From positions 248,001-312,000 of the forward strand of contig NZ_WBSO01000001.1 in the NCBI RefSeq assembly GCF_009299485.1: a stretch of 64,000 bases of DNA. The letters run 5' to 3'. The translations under genes were made by a program, and so were the position numbers. Every line of letters begins with the position of its first letter. The stretch's first letter is position 1. The DNA is from Bifidobacterium apri (GTDB lineage: Bacteria > Actinomycetota > Actinomycetes > Actinomycetales > Bifidobacteriaceae). Below the pieces are notes generated by a model. That model made no database searches. It worked only from the letters and a program-made list of their open reading frames with translations, and was not told the origin of the DNA. Of this stretch, positions 34,316 through 43,753 are shown one piece after another.

Positions 34316-37300
34316 TCAAGCGGCAGGCAGGCAGCTGGGGCCAAAGAGAGTCTTGATCTCCGCGAACAGCGAGGTATCGCGCTTGACCCGGAACCGGTCG
34401 CCGAAAGTCAGCACCTGCGCGTCGCCCTTCTCCCCCATGATCGCCAGCTTCACCGGGCAATACCCCGGATGATTCATCAACACGCGCCCGAGCTGCATCG
34501 CATGGTCCCGATCAAGCGCAACCGGCGGCAACGTGATCACCACAGGCCGCGAATCGTCAGCTTCCAGCGACGGCACCTGCATTTCGGTGGCGCGCAAGCT
34601 CACCGTCTCGTCACGCACTTCCACCTGCCCGCGCACCTGCACAACCTCGTCAATCGCCAGTTGTGCGGCGGCGTTCTCGTACACCTTGCCGAAGAACATG
34701 CACTGGATGGAGCTTTCCATGTCCTCCACCGTCACAATCGCCCACGGATTGCCCTTCTTGGACACCCGTCGATCCACATTCGTGACCAGTCCGGCGATCG
34801 TCACCTGCTGGCCATCGCCCATGGTTTTCGCCCGGTCAATCAGATGCGCGATCGACATTTCCCGAAGGTTCGCCAGAATCGCGGTCATTCCGCTCAACGG
34901 GTGATCGGACACGTACAAGCCGAGCATTTCGCGCTCGAAATTGAGTTTGGTTTTCTTGTCCCATTCCTCGATGTCCGGCACTACGACGGAGGCATCACCC
35001 ATCATGTCCGCACCACCGTCATCGTCATCGGCGAACAGGTCAAATTGCCCTTCTGCCTGCTTGCGTTTGAGCCCAATCACCGAATCTATGGCGGTTTCAT
35101 GGATTTCATACAAGGCACGCCGGTTCGGGTCAATCGAATCGAACGCGCCCGCCTTGATCAGCGATTCCACCAGACGGCGGTTCAAGGCGGTGACCGGCAC
35201 GCGGCGGATGAAGTCCATGAAATTCACGTACTTGCCGCGCGCGGTTTCACGTTCGGCGATGATATCGTCAACCGCCTTGTCTCCCACATTGCGAATGGCG
35301 CCAAGGCCGAAACGCACGACATCGCCGACTGCCGAATATTCGAGTCGAGACTCGTTGACATCCGGCGGCAGCACCTTGATACCCATACGCCGCGCTTCAC
35401 CCAAGTACAGTGCGGTTTTGTCCTTGTTTGTGCGTTCGTTCTGCAGCAGGGCGGCCATGAATTCGACAGGGTAGTGCGTCTTGAGATACGCCGTCCAATA
35501 CGAGATCAAGCCGTATGCAGCGGAATGCGCCTTGTTGAACGCATACCCGGAGAACGGAACCAGGATGTCCCACACCGCCTGCGCGGCTTCCATCGAATAC
35601 CCGTGTTCCTTCATGCCTTGGAAGAACGGGACTTTTTCCTTGGCCAGCACTTCAGGCTTCTTCTTGCCCATCGCTCGACGCAGCACATCTGCTTTGCCCA
35701 GCGAATAGCCGGCAAGGATTCGCGCCGCCGACTGCACCTGCTCCTGGTAGACGATCAGGCCGTACGTCTCGCCAAGCACTTCCTTCAGCGGTTCAGCCAC
35801 CTCCGGGTGAATCGGCGTGATCTTCTGCAACCCGTTCTTGCGCTTCGCATAATTGTTATGCGAATCCATATCCATCGGGCCCGGACGGTACAGCGCAATC
35901 AGAGCGGAAATATCATTGAAGTTATCAGGCTTCAAGGTTTTCAGCAGCGAACGCATGCCGTCGGAATCCAGCTGGAACACGCCAAGCGTGTCCCCCCTGG
36001 CGAGCAGCTCGTACGTCGGCTTGTCGTCCAGCGGAATCTTCGTATAGTCAATCGGCTCTTTGCCGTTGTTCTGAATATTGGTCAGCGTGTCACGGATGAC
36101 CGTCAAGTTGGACAAGCCAAGGAAATCCATCTTCACCAAGCCGAGCGTCTCGCATGTATGGTATTCGAAGGTCGTGGTGATGGTGCCATCGGTGCGTTCC
36201 AGCAGCGGCGACGTGTTCGTGATCGCCTCGGAACCCATGATCGTCGCACACGCATGCACACCGGTCTGGCGAATCAACCCTTCGATGCCCTTGGCTTCCT
36301 CGGTGATGCGCTTGGCATCCGGGTCGGCATCGTAGAGCTCACGGAACTCACGGGCCTCGGCGTATCGTTTCGATGTGGGGTCGAAAATGTCGTGCAGACT
36401 CGCGTCCTTGCCGTTCTTGCTCGGCGGCAACGCTTTGGTGATGCGCTCGCCCACGGAGAACTCGTAGCCCATGATGCGGGCGGAATCCTTCAACGCCTGC
36501 TTGGTTTTGATCGTGCCGTAAATCACGCATTGGGCGACTTTGTCGTGCCCGTACTTGTTGGCCACGTAGTCGAGGACTTTCATGCGCCCGTCAGGGTCGA
36601 AGTCAACGTCGATATCAGGCAGGGACACGCGTTCAGGGTTGAGGAAGCGTTCGAAAATCAGGCCGTGTTTGAGCGGGTCGAGTTCGGTGATGCCCATCGC
36701 GTAGGCGACCATGGAGCCTGCTGCGGAACCACGGCCGGGGCCGACCATGACGCCGTGCGATTTCGCCCAGTTGATGTAATCGGCCACGACGAGGAAGTAG
36801 CCGCAGAACTGCATCTGGCAGATGACACCGCACTCGTAGTCGGCTTGTTTGAGCACTTCGATGGGCGGATTGCCGTTGTACCGGCGTTTGAGCCCCTCAT
36901 CCACATGCTTGAGGAACAGGGAGGTCTCATCCCAGCCTTCGGGACAGTCGAAGCGCGGCATGAAGGCGCCGTCCTCGTGGTCGTCGAACATCACGTTGCA
37001 CCGGTCGGCGACAACGAGGGTGTTGTCGCACGCTTCAGGCAGCTCTTTGAACAGGTCTCGCATTTCCTGCGCGGTTTTGATGTAGTAGCCGGAACCGTCG
37101 AATTTGAACCGGTCCGGATCGTCCAGCCGCGAACCGGAGTTGATGCACAGCATGGCGTCCTGTGCGTCACGGTCCTCCTCATGCACGTAATGGGAGTCGT
37201 TGGTTGCGAGCAGCGGGGCGTTCAGTTTCTTGGCGATGGTCAGCAGGTCCTTGGTGACGCGCTTTTCGATTTCGAGCCCGTGGTCCATCAGCTCGATGTA

Positions 37301-37888
37301 GAAATTGTCTTTGCCGAAGATGTCTTGCATTTCGCCGGCGGCGCGCAGGGCTTCATCGAACTGGCCGAGCCTTAATCGGGTCTGGATGATGCCTGAAGGG
37401 CAGCCTGACGAGCAGATGACTCCCTTGTGATAGCGCTGAAGCACTTCCTTGTCCATACGAGGGTAACGCATGACGCGCCCCTCAAGATTGGCGACAGATG
37501 AAGCTTTGATGAGGTTGACGAGCCCCTCGTCGTTTTCCGCCCACAAGGTCAAGTGAGTGATGAGACCGCCGCCGGACACGTCGTCAGGATTGCGTTCATG
37601 ATGCGGCTGCGGCACCCAATTGGTGTCCCAAGAGACGCGGGTTTTGTCTTGACGTGCGGTCTCCGGCGTCACATACGCTTCAATGCCGATAATCGGCTTG
37701 ATGCCCTGATTGACTGCGTTGCTCCACAATTCGTATGCGCCATGCATGTTGCCGTGGTCGGTGATGCCGACGGCCGGCATGCCGAGTTCCTTGACACGCT
37801 TGACCAGATCCGGTATTTTCGAAGCGCCATCGAGCAGCGAATAATGCGTATGGTTGTGCAGCTGGACGAAGTTTCCGGAATCTGTCAT
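34316..37888 (-). CDS. dnaE: DNA polymerase III alpha subunit DnaE
   Basis: Replicative polymerase of 1190 residues. The N-terminal PHP domain (FVQLHNHTHYSLLDG, GITDHGNMHG) is followed by the C-family polymerase palm with the catalytic aspartates in SLPDIDVDFDPDGR and the GPGRGSAAGS motif. The fingers, helix-hairpin-helix region and an OB domain (QQVTIAGLVTNVDRR) complete it. This is the DnaE1-type main polymerase. The start is at MTDSGNFVQLHNH; the upstream extension of the frame does not look coding. It follows the rluD-like gene on the same strand by 10 bp. Confidence 0.97.
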   Translation of the reverse strand: MTDSGNFVQLHNHTHYSLLDGASKIPDLVKRVKELGMPAVGITDHGNMHGAYELWSNAVNQGIKPIIGIEAYVTPETARQDKTRVSWDTNWVPQPHHERNPDDVSGGGLITHLTLWAENDEGLVNLIKASSVANLEGRVMRYPRMDKEVLQRYHKGVICSSGCPSGIIQTRLRLGQFDEALRAAGEMQDIFGKDNFYIELMDHGLEIEKRVTKDLLTIAKKLNAPLLATNDSHYVHEEDRDAQDAMLCINSGSRLDDPDRFKFDGSGYYIKTAQEMRDLFKELPEACDNTLVVADRCNVMFDDHEDGAFMPRFDCPEGWDETSLFLKHVDEGLKRRYNGNPPIEVLKQADYECGVICQMQFCGYFLVVADYINWAKSHGVMVGPGRGSAAGSMVAYAMGITELDPLKHGLIFERFLNPERVSLPDIDVDFDPDGRMKVLDYVANKYGHDKVAQCVIYGTIKTKQALKDSARIMGYEFSVGERITKALPPSKNGKDASLHDIFDPTSKRYAEAREFRELYDADPDAKRITEEAKGIEGLIRQTGVHACATIMGSEAITNTSPLLERTDGTITTTFEYHTCETLGLVKMDFLGLSNLTVIRDTLTNIQNNGKEPIDYTKIPLDDKPTYELLARGDTLGVFQLDSDGMRSLLKTLKPDNFNDISALIALYRPGPMDMDSHNNYAKRKNGLQKITPIHPEVAEPLKEVLGETYGLIVYQEQVQSAARILAGYSLGKADVLRRAMGKKKPEVLAKEKVPFFQGMKEHGYSMEAAQAVWDILVPFSGYAFNKAHSAAYGLISYWTAYLKTHYPVEFMAALLQNERTNKDKTALYLGEARRMGIKVLPPDVNESRLEYSAVGDVVRFGLGAIRNVGDKAVDDIIAERETARGKYVNFMDFIRRVPVTALNRRLVESLIKAGAFDSIDPNRRALYEIHETAIDSVIGLKRKQAEGQFDLFADDDDGGADMMGDASVVVPDIEEWDKKTKLNFEREMLGLYVSDHPLSGMTAILANLREMSIAHLIDRAKTMGDGQQVTIAGLVTNVDRRVSKKGNPWAIVTVEDMESSIQCMFFGKVYENAAAQLAIDEVVQVRGQVEVRDETVSLRATEMQVPSLEADDSRPVVITLPPVALDRDHAMQLGRVLMNHPGYCPVKLAIMGEKGDAQVLTFGDRFRVKRDTSLFAEIKTLFGPSCLPAA

Positions 37889-37898
37889 GCCGTCCACT

Positions 37899-38840
37899 CT
37901 AACCAAGCGAGTTGACCGGCGGCGTGGCGTGCTTGGCTTCCAGCGAATCCAATGCGTGTTGCAAATCCGCGGGGTACCGCGACTTGACGGTCGTCCACAC
38001 ACGGGTGCGCGGGTGGCGGAATTCCAATTGCATGGCGTGCAGCCACTGGCGTTCAAGCCCCAGTTCCTTCGCCATCACCGGGTTCGCTCCGTACATCGGA
38101 TCGCCTACCAAAGGGTGACCTATGGACGAGAAATGGACGCGGATCTGGTGGGTGCGGCCGGTCTCGAGATTGACTTTGACCAGCGTGGCTTCCCCGAAGC
38201 GCTCCAGCACGTCCCAGTGGGTGATCGCCTCTTTGCCGGTCGGCGTGACCGTGAATCGGAAGTCGGAGACTTTGGCGCGTCCGATCGGCGCCTCGATGGT
38301 CGCCTTGTCTTCTTTGAGATTGCCTTGGACGAGCGCATGATAGGTTTTCACGACCTCGTGCTCGGCGAATTGCCGGCGCATCTCCTTGTATGCGAGATCC
38401 GACTTGCATACGAGCATCAGCCCGCTTGTGCCGACATCGAGTCGGCTGACAATGCCTTGCCGACCCGCCGCCCCAAGCGAGGTGATATGCACGCCACGCT
38501 GCAGCAGGCTTCCTAAAACAGTCGGACCGGTCCAGCCGACTGAGGCGTGGGCAGCGACCCCGACCGGCTTGTCTACGACAATCACATCGTCATCCTCATA
38601 GGCGACAGCCATGTCCTCGGCAAGAGGCTCAGGCTCCTGCCGTTCTTCAACAAGGTCGAATTCGACGATGTCACCTTCGAGCAGGGTGCTTGACTTGGCC
38701 ATTTCACGGTTCAGGCCACGGACCTGGTGTGTTTCGATCAGTTCCGCCGCTTTTGCACGTGACATGCCGAGCATCTTGGAGACGGCGACATCGAAACGCT
38801 TGCCGATCAGGGCGTCGGGGGCTGGTGCAAGACGACTCAT
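37899..38840 (-). CDS. RluA/RluD-family pseudouridine synthase
   Basis: Converts specific uridines of rRNA (or tRNA) to pseudouridine. An N-terminal S4 RNA-binding domain (residues about 12-65, FDVAVSKMLGMSRAKAAELIE) precedes the catalytic domain with the signature GIVSRLDVGTSGLMLV (catalytic Asp about 143), RTHQIRVHFSSIGHPLVGDP and a typical C-terminus. It is 313 residues long and the closest named relative is RluD; the exact target is not known from sequence. It overlaps lspA by four bases (ATGA), as is common in Gram-positive genomes. Confidence 0.92.
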   Translation of the reverse strand: MSRLAPAPDALIGKRFDVAVSKMLGMSRAKAAELIETHQVRGLNREMAKSSTLLEGDIVEFDLVEERQEPEPLAEDMAVAYEDDDVIVVDKPVGVAAHASVGWTGPTVLGSLLQRGVHITSLGAAGRQGIVSRLDVGTSGLMLVCKSDLAYKEMRRQFAEHEVVKTYHALVQGNLKEDKATIEAPIGRAKVSDFRFTVTPTGKEAITHWDVLERFGEATLVKVNLETGRTHQIRVHFSSIGHPLVGDPMYGANPVMAKELGLERQWLHAMQLEFRHPRTRVWTTVKSRYPADLQHALDSLEAKHATPPVNSLG

Positions 38841-39574
38841 CGGGCCTCACTCCCCTGGCCGTTCACCTCGCTATCCTTGTTGGCGGTTCCGGCATTGTCG
38901 GCATGTGCGACACGCGATTCAACGTGCGGTTCAACGTCCCGCCGGGCACCGTCTGCGTATTCGCCCGGCTGCGATGCTTGCCGCGGCATGACGACCGGCT
39001 CGTCATGGCCGGACACGTCACCATCAGTGTCTTCACCGTCAGGCTCATCACCCATGATGGCCTTGCGCCCATCACGACCACTGCGGAAGGCGACCCCGCG
39101 CAGTACGAGCGCGACAACGCCAATCCCGGCAAGGGTAAGGAAGATATCCGCGACGTTGCCGACCGACCAGCCGTAGTCGATGAAATCGACGACACGACCG
39201 TCAAGCCCATACTGCGCGTATGCGACACGGTCAATCAAATTGCCAGCTGCTCCGCCGAACGCCGCTCCCAGCATGACCGCCCACTCGTGCGAATCGGTCT
39301 GAGCGGACGCGAACGCCAGCAACACGCACGCTACTATGGCCAGCACGGAGATGATCCATGTATGTCCCGAGCCAAAACCGAGTGATGCGCCCGGGTTGTG
39401 CACGAGCACAAACCTCAAGGCGTGCGGAATAACCTCGATGATATTGCCGCCTGACAGCGCCTGCTTCGCCCACGCTTTTGTCCCTTGGTCGAGGACGAGC
39501 ACGATCACTGCCACAACAGCAAAGACGGCCACGTACTTGCTACGCGACCGTCTTGTTACTTTCGGTGGATGCAT
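38837..39574 (-). CDS. lspA: Lipoprotein signal peptidase LspA with long acidic tail
   Basis: Membrane aspartic peptidase that removes signal peptides from prolipoproteins. It has four membrane helices with motifs LVLDQGTKAWA, HNPGASLGF, GAAGNLIDR and the catalytic-Asp region VVDFIDYGWSVGNVADIFL. The catalytic core ends near residue 165. The remaining about 75 residues are a hydrophilic Asp/Glu/Gly-rich tail absent from most family members. ATG 39574 is preferred over an in-frame TTG three codons upstream. Confidence 0.94.
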   Translation of the reverse strand: MHPPKVTRRSRSKYVAVFAVVAVIVLVLDQGTKAWAKQALSGGNIIEVIPHALRFVLVHNPGASLGFGSGHTWIISVLAIVACVLLAFASAQTDSHEWAVMLGAAFGGAAGNLIDRVAYAQYGLDGRVVDFIDYGWSVGNVADIFLTLAGIGVVALVLRGVAFRSGRDGRKAIMGDEPDGEDTDGDVSGHDEPVVMPRQASQPGEYADGARRDVEPHVESRVAHADNAGTANKDSEVNGQGSEAR

Positions 39575-39614
39575 TGATTCCAACCCTGAAAACCGTTACC
39601 TGACCGGAGCGCGA

Positions 39615-41045
39615 TCAGTGGCGACGCGGGCTGGACTGGGACTGGTCCACTTTGCTGTAGTTGTTGGAATCGGACACCTGATTCATCAGCTGGCCAAGGA
39701 AATCAGTGAGACGGGTACGATACTCGGTCTCGAACTGCTTGAGCCCTTGGATATTGCTTTCGATGACCTTGACCTGGTTCTCAAGCTCATTGCGAACCTG
39801 CTTGGCGTAGTTGTCTGCGCCGGAACGGGTCTTGTTGTCATAGTCGGCGGCACGACGCTGCACTTCAGCTTCGTAGTTGTCGGCTTCCTCACGCTTGTTC
39901 TTCGCGTACAGGTCGGCGTCCTGACGGGTCTTGACAGAGTAGCCGTCAGCATCGGAGTGAACCTGCTTCTTGTACGCGTCAGCGTCAGCACGAGTGGTCT
40001 TGTTGTAGTCGTCAGCCTCGGTGCGGGTACGGCTTGAATAGTCGTTGGCCTTGGTGACAAGCTCTTCGTACTTGGCTTGGCTTGCCTCGGTGATTTCCTT
40101 GGCCTTGGCCTTGCCCTTGTCAACATACTGGTCGTGCAGCTGCATGGCCAAGGTGAGCATCGCGGTGGCGCGTTCCGGTTCGCTGGAAGCGCTCTGTGCG
40201 GCACCTGCGATCTTCTGCAGGCTGCCGGTTTCGGTGCTCGGCTCGACCTTTTCGATCTGCGCACGAAGCTTGTTCTCACGCTCACGGGACTCCTCGAGCT
40301 GACGCTGGAGTTCCTTGACCTGCGTGCCCGCCTGCTGCTGGACGGCAAGCTGCTGACGCGCAGTTGCCAGCTCGCGGCTGAGATTCTCCGTGTTGGCACG
40401 GAACTGGTCACGCTCACGGGTGACGGCATTGAGCTGCTCAGCGACGTCCTTGTTGCCGGCTTCCTTGGCCGCCTGCGCGGTGAGTTGGTCGATCTGGGTG
40501 CTCAGACGATCGACCTGGCTCTTGAGCTGGGCATTCTGGTTCTTGAGCTGCTCGCCCTGCGCCTTGGCCTGCTCGATCTGCTGGTTGAGCCCGTTGGCCT
40601 GCTCGGTGAGCTGGTCGTTGTCATGCTTGAGCTGCTGGGCAAGCATGGTGGCCTGCTCGCTCTGGCGCTTGAACTGATCGTTCTGCACAGCGAGCGCACG
40701 ATTGTTCTCTTCGGCCTTGTGCAGCTGCTCGGTGGCGGTCTTTGCAGCCTGATCCGCCGCGCTGGCATTGCCTGCGTTCGCCGCAACAGCCTTAAGATCG
40801 GTGTTCTCCTTCTTCAGAGACTCGATCTGGTTGTTCAGCTCAGAAATCTTGGCATTGAGATTCGCCACATCCTGGCCGAGAGGCTGCGTGGACGGGCCGT
40901 TCTGCATCGCCTGCTTGCCGAGAGCTTCAACCGTCTCGGTGACTTGATCAAGGAAGTCGTCGACTTCATCGACGTCATAGCCTTCCTTGAAGCGTACCGT
41001 TTGGAAGGTATGCTCCCTAATATCCTTTGGCGTCAAAAGAGCCAT
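39615..41045 (-). CDS. wag31: DivIVA/Wag31 polar growth protein
   Basis: Coiled-coil scaffold that gathers at cell poles and septa and directs peptidoglycan synthesis in actinobacteria. The first about 40 residues are the membrane-curvature-binding DivIVA domain (LTPKDIREHTFQTVRFKEGYD). The rest is a long Gln-rich coiled coil broken near residue 265. The C-terminal part has repeats of ADxY motifs (ADDYNKTTRADADAYKKQ and similar). At 476 residues it is larger than mycobacterial Wag31 (about 260). GAGGTGGAG precedes the ATG. It lies with sepF and ftsZ. Confidence 0.93.
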   Translation of the reverse strand: MALLTPKDIREHTFQTVRFKEGYDVDEVDDFLDQVTETVEALGKQAMQNGPSTQPLGQDVANLNAKISELNNQIESLKKENTDLKAVAANAGNASAADQAAKTATEQLHKAEENNRALAVQNDQFKRQSEQATMLAQQLKHDNDQLTEQANGLNQQIEQAKAQGEQLKNQNAQLKSQVDRLSTQIDQLTAQAAKEAGNKDVAEQLNAVTRERDQFRANTENLSRELATARQQLAVQQQAGTQVKELQRQLEESRERENKLRAQIEKVEPSTETGSLQKIAGAAQSASSEPERATAMLTLAMQLHDQYVDKGKAKAKEITEASQAKYEELVTKANDYSSRTRTEADDYNKTTRADADAYKKQVHSDADGYSVKTRQDADLYAKNKREEADNYEAEVQRRAADYDNKTRSGADNYAKQVRNELENQVKVIESNIQGLKQFETEYRTRLTDFLGQLMNQVSDSNNYSKVDQSQSSPRRH

Positions 41046-41282
41046 AAATCTCCACCTCGCTTTGAGTAATGCCTCGCTGTGACGGTATCTATACCGATGC
41101 TAGCACGACCCGTATGAATTCCTGACCGATTTCGCACTCTTTTTTCGTGTCGCAATCGTATTGTCGCGACGGCGACGGGCAATCATATGCCCCGGCAAGC
41201 ATCACCACGGCCAGCCTCAGCTTGCACCGACGCACGTTCTGCACGCACCAGCATGCACGAACCCGATGAAACCCGCACGGCC

Positions 41283-41564
41283 TCAGATCAGCGCGCGCAA
41301 CACTCCGAGCGCAACGTACAACACAATGAAGCTCAGGTCGATTGCGATCGGTCCCAAAAGCAGGGGCGGGATGTATCGCCGCAACCACCGCAGCGGAGGT
41401 TCGGTCAGATCGTAGACAAGATCGATGAGGTCAATCGCGATGCGCCCCGGATGCCATTGCGGCGCCAGCATGAACACCCAGTCGAGAATCATGCGGATGA
41501 ACAGCACGGCGATATACGCATCGAGCAGCAGGTTGATCACGAAAATTGCCAAATATGCAAGCAC
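41283..41564 (-). CDS. yggT: YggT-family membrane protein
   Basis: A 93-residue protein with two hydrophobic segments (YLAIFVINLLLDAYIAVLFI and GPIAIDLSFIVLYVALGVL) and the family motif LTEPPLRWLRRYIPP between them. YggT proteins lie in the ftsZ-sepF-yggT-divIVA cluster in actinobacteria and cyanobacteria and affect septum placement; the biochemical role is unclear. The GTG start has no visible ribosome site and lies 16 bp behind a strong hairpin. Confidence 0.9.
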   Translation of the reverse strand: MLAYLAIFVINLLLDAYIAVLFIRMILDWVFMLAPQWHPGRIAIDLIDLVYDLTEPPLRWLRRYIPPLLLGPIAIDLSFIVLYVALGVLRALI

Positions 41565-41579
41565 AGGTTCAGCATAGCA

Positions 41580-41617
41580 GGAGGGCTTCGATGGTTACGC
41601 GCTCATCGAAGCCCTCC
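41580..41617 (-). terminator. Hairpin between sepF and yggT
   Basis: A perfect 14-bp stem (41580-41593 with 41604-41617, arm GGAGGGCTTCGATG) and 10-base loop. It may end part of ftsZ-sepF transcription or limit yggT expression; no T-tract follows. Confidence 0.65.
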
Positions 41618-41805
41618 AACGATTTCCATGCATCACGCTATTCACCCGCGCAGCCTGCACGAGGAGCGGCGCTCATATGCGGCACGGATTGCGATTACAG
41701 GCAGTCGTGTGGCACCAGCCACCTGCCGACTGCTATCGGAATCGGCGAAACACGTTCAACCGACCTGAATCAACACGCGACCTGAATCAACGCGCGACCA
41801 ACGTG

Positions 41806-42288
41806 TCAGTCGGAGAAGAGATCGTGCCCGGCCCCCTTGGATTCCGGCTCCTCGACTTTGATGTTGATCTGTGCCGGGCTCAGCAGGAACACTCGCGGGG
41901 TCACGCGCTCGATGGATCCGCGCACGCCGAACACCACACCCGCCGAAAAGTCGACGATGCGATACGCGACAGCCTCGGGAACCCCCGTGAGATTCAGCAC
42001 GACAGGCACGCCGTCACGGATGGCACGCCCCACGAGCTGAGCATCATCATAGGTTTTCGGATGAATCGTCGTGATCCGGTCCACTCGCGCCGGGAACTTG
42101 CTGGTCCCCCGGCTTGAGGACGTCGACGCCGAGCTCGCAGGCTGTGACGCTGATATCGGCGCAACCGTGTGATCGGAATCGAAAGCCGACTCCTTGTCGT
42201 CGTCCTCCTGGTCGAGCAGATCGTCATCGTCATCGACGACATCGGACATGCCCAGATAGGACATCGCGTTCTTCATGAACCCAGCCAT
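41806..42288 (-). CDS. sepF: SepF, FtsZ membrane anchor
   Basis: A 160-residue protein with an N-terminal amphipathic membrane-targeting helix (MAGFMKNAMSYLGM), an acidic linker, and the C-terminal SepF fold (KTYDDAQLVGRAIRDGVPVVLNL, VDFSAGVVFGV, RVFLLSPAQINI). It bundles and tethers FtsZ to the membrane where FtsA is absent, as in actinobacteria. AAAGGAGCTGAG precedes the ATG. It lies 34 bp after ftsZ. Confidence 0.96.
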   Translation of the reverse strand: MAGFMKNAMSYLGMSDVVDDDDDLLDQEDDDKESAFDSDHTVAPISASQPASSASTSSSRGTSKFPARVDRITTIHPKTYDDAQLVGRAIRDGVPVVLNLTGVPEAVAYRIVDFSAGVVFGVRGSIERVTPRVFLLSPAQINIKVEEPESKGAGHDLFSD

Positions 42289-42322
42289 CTCAGCTCCTTT
42301 TGCTTACTCGTGCGTTACGCGT

Positions 42323-43627
42323 TCACCGCAGGAAATCCGGGATGTCGAGATCGCCCGGATCATTCGAAGGAACAACACGATGTTCTGTGGTTGCATCGCT
42401 GTCATCGCCATACTGACCATAGCTGCCGTAACCGTAGTTGCCGGCTGCGGGGTTCTGCTGTTGCGGTGCGGCGAACGGGGCGGCACTCGGACGTTCGGTT
42501 GCCTGAGATGCCGGATTCTGGGCACCCGCGTCAATGAGATTCCCGCTGGCTGGTTGCGCTTGCTGCTGACCGGCACCCGGGGTGGTCGCATTTTGCGTCG
42601 GTTGCGCGGCGGCAGTGAGCGGCTGTGCAGCCGCTGCAGCACCTGCATCTGCCGATTCCTTGCCGGATTTATCGAAGCCTGCTGCGATGACGGTGACCTT
42701 CACTTCGTCGCCATAGGCGTCGTCAAGGGAAAGACCCCAAATAATCTGGGCTTCCGGATGGATGGCCTTCTGGACCAGTGCGACGGCGTTCTTCGCTTCG
42801 AGCAGACCGAAGTCGGTCGGGCCGGCGATATTGACCAATGCGCCTTGCGCGCCTTCGATGCTTTCCTCGAGCAACGGCGAGCTGATGGCGATTTCCGCGG
42901 CCTGGGTGGCACGGTCCTCTCCGCGCGCGGAACCGATGCCGAACAGCGCGGTTCCTGCGCCGCGCAAAATGGTGGTGACGTCGGAGAAGTCCACATGGAT
43001 GTACGGGTTGTTCGTCATCAGGTCGGTGATGCCCTGCACGCCGGCGAGCAATGCGGTATCCGCCGTTCTGAACGCATCAACGATGCCGATGGACTTATCT
43101 GAAAGCTCAAGCAGACGGTCGTTCGGAATGACGATGATCGCATCGACTTCCTTGCGCAGGTTCTCAATGCCAAGTTCCGCGGAGGCTTCGCGGCGCGGAC
43201 CTTCAAAGCTGAACGGTTTGGTGACGACGGCGATGGTCAGTGCGCCCTGCTGCTTTGCGGCGCGCGCGACAATCGGGCTGGCACCCGTACCGGTGCCGCC
43301 GCCCTCTCCGCAGGTCACGAAAACCATGTCCGAACCCTTCAGGGCTTCTTCGATATCGGACTGGTGGTCCTGTGCGGCTTTGGCGCCCTTCTCCGGGTCT
43401 GCGCCTGCGCCAAGCCCACGGCTGGTGGCATCGGTGAGCGCGATCTTGATGTCGGCATCTGAACGCATCAGATCTTTCGCATCAGTGTTGACGGCCACGA
43501 ATTCAACGTTTTGCAGACCTTCGGCAATCATTCGGTTGACAGCATTGCCACCGGCTCCGCCGACCCCCACGACCTTGATGTTGGTCTTATCGTTGAAATT
43601 GTCTGTCTGGGCAATCTCGCTCACCAT
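42323..43627 (-). CDS. ftsZ: Cell division GTPase FtsZ
   Basis: Tubulin-like GTPase that forms the Z-ring. The nucleotide-binding motifs are GVGGAGGNAVNRMI (residues about 21-34) and the tubulin signature GGGTGTGASP (about 107-116), with the T7 catalytic loop near VHVDFSDV. The C-terminal linker is Gln/Pro/Ala-rich, and the conserved tail ends DDLDIPDFLR, the peptide bound by SepF. It is 434 residues, with ACAGGAG before the ATG. Confidence 0.98.
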   Translation of the reverse strand: MVSEIAQTDNFNDKTNIKVVGVGGAGGNAVNRMIAEGLQNVEFVAVNTDAKDLMRSDADIKIALTDATSRGLGAGADPEKGAKAAQDHQSDIEEALKGSDMVFVTCGEGGGTGTGASPIVARAAKQQGALTIAVVTKPFSFEGPRREASAELGIENLRKEVDAIIVIPNDRLLELSDKSIGIVDAFRTADTALLAGVQGITDLMTNNPYIHVDFSDVTTILRGAGTALFGIGSARGEDRATQAAEIAISSPLLEESIEGAQGALVNIAGPTDFGLLEAKNAVALVQKAIHPEAQIIWGLSLDDAYGDEVKVTVIAAGFDKSGKESADAGAAAAAQPLTAAAQPTQNATTPGAGQQQAQPASGNLIDAGAQNPASQATERPSAAPFAAPQQQNPAAGNYGYGSYGQYGDDSDATTEHRVVPSNDPGDLDIPDFLR

Positions 43628-43753
43628 TGTCTCCTGTCACTTACGGTTATGCTCAACTGTAGCGCAAAACCAGTAACACATACGTTATTTCTTGGTGTGT
43701 ACCGCGATTTTTTCACGTGTCGCGGAGCATCCAAGGGTTCTGCCAATGTTCTG

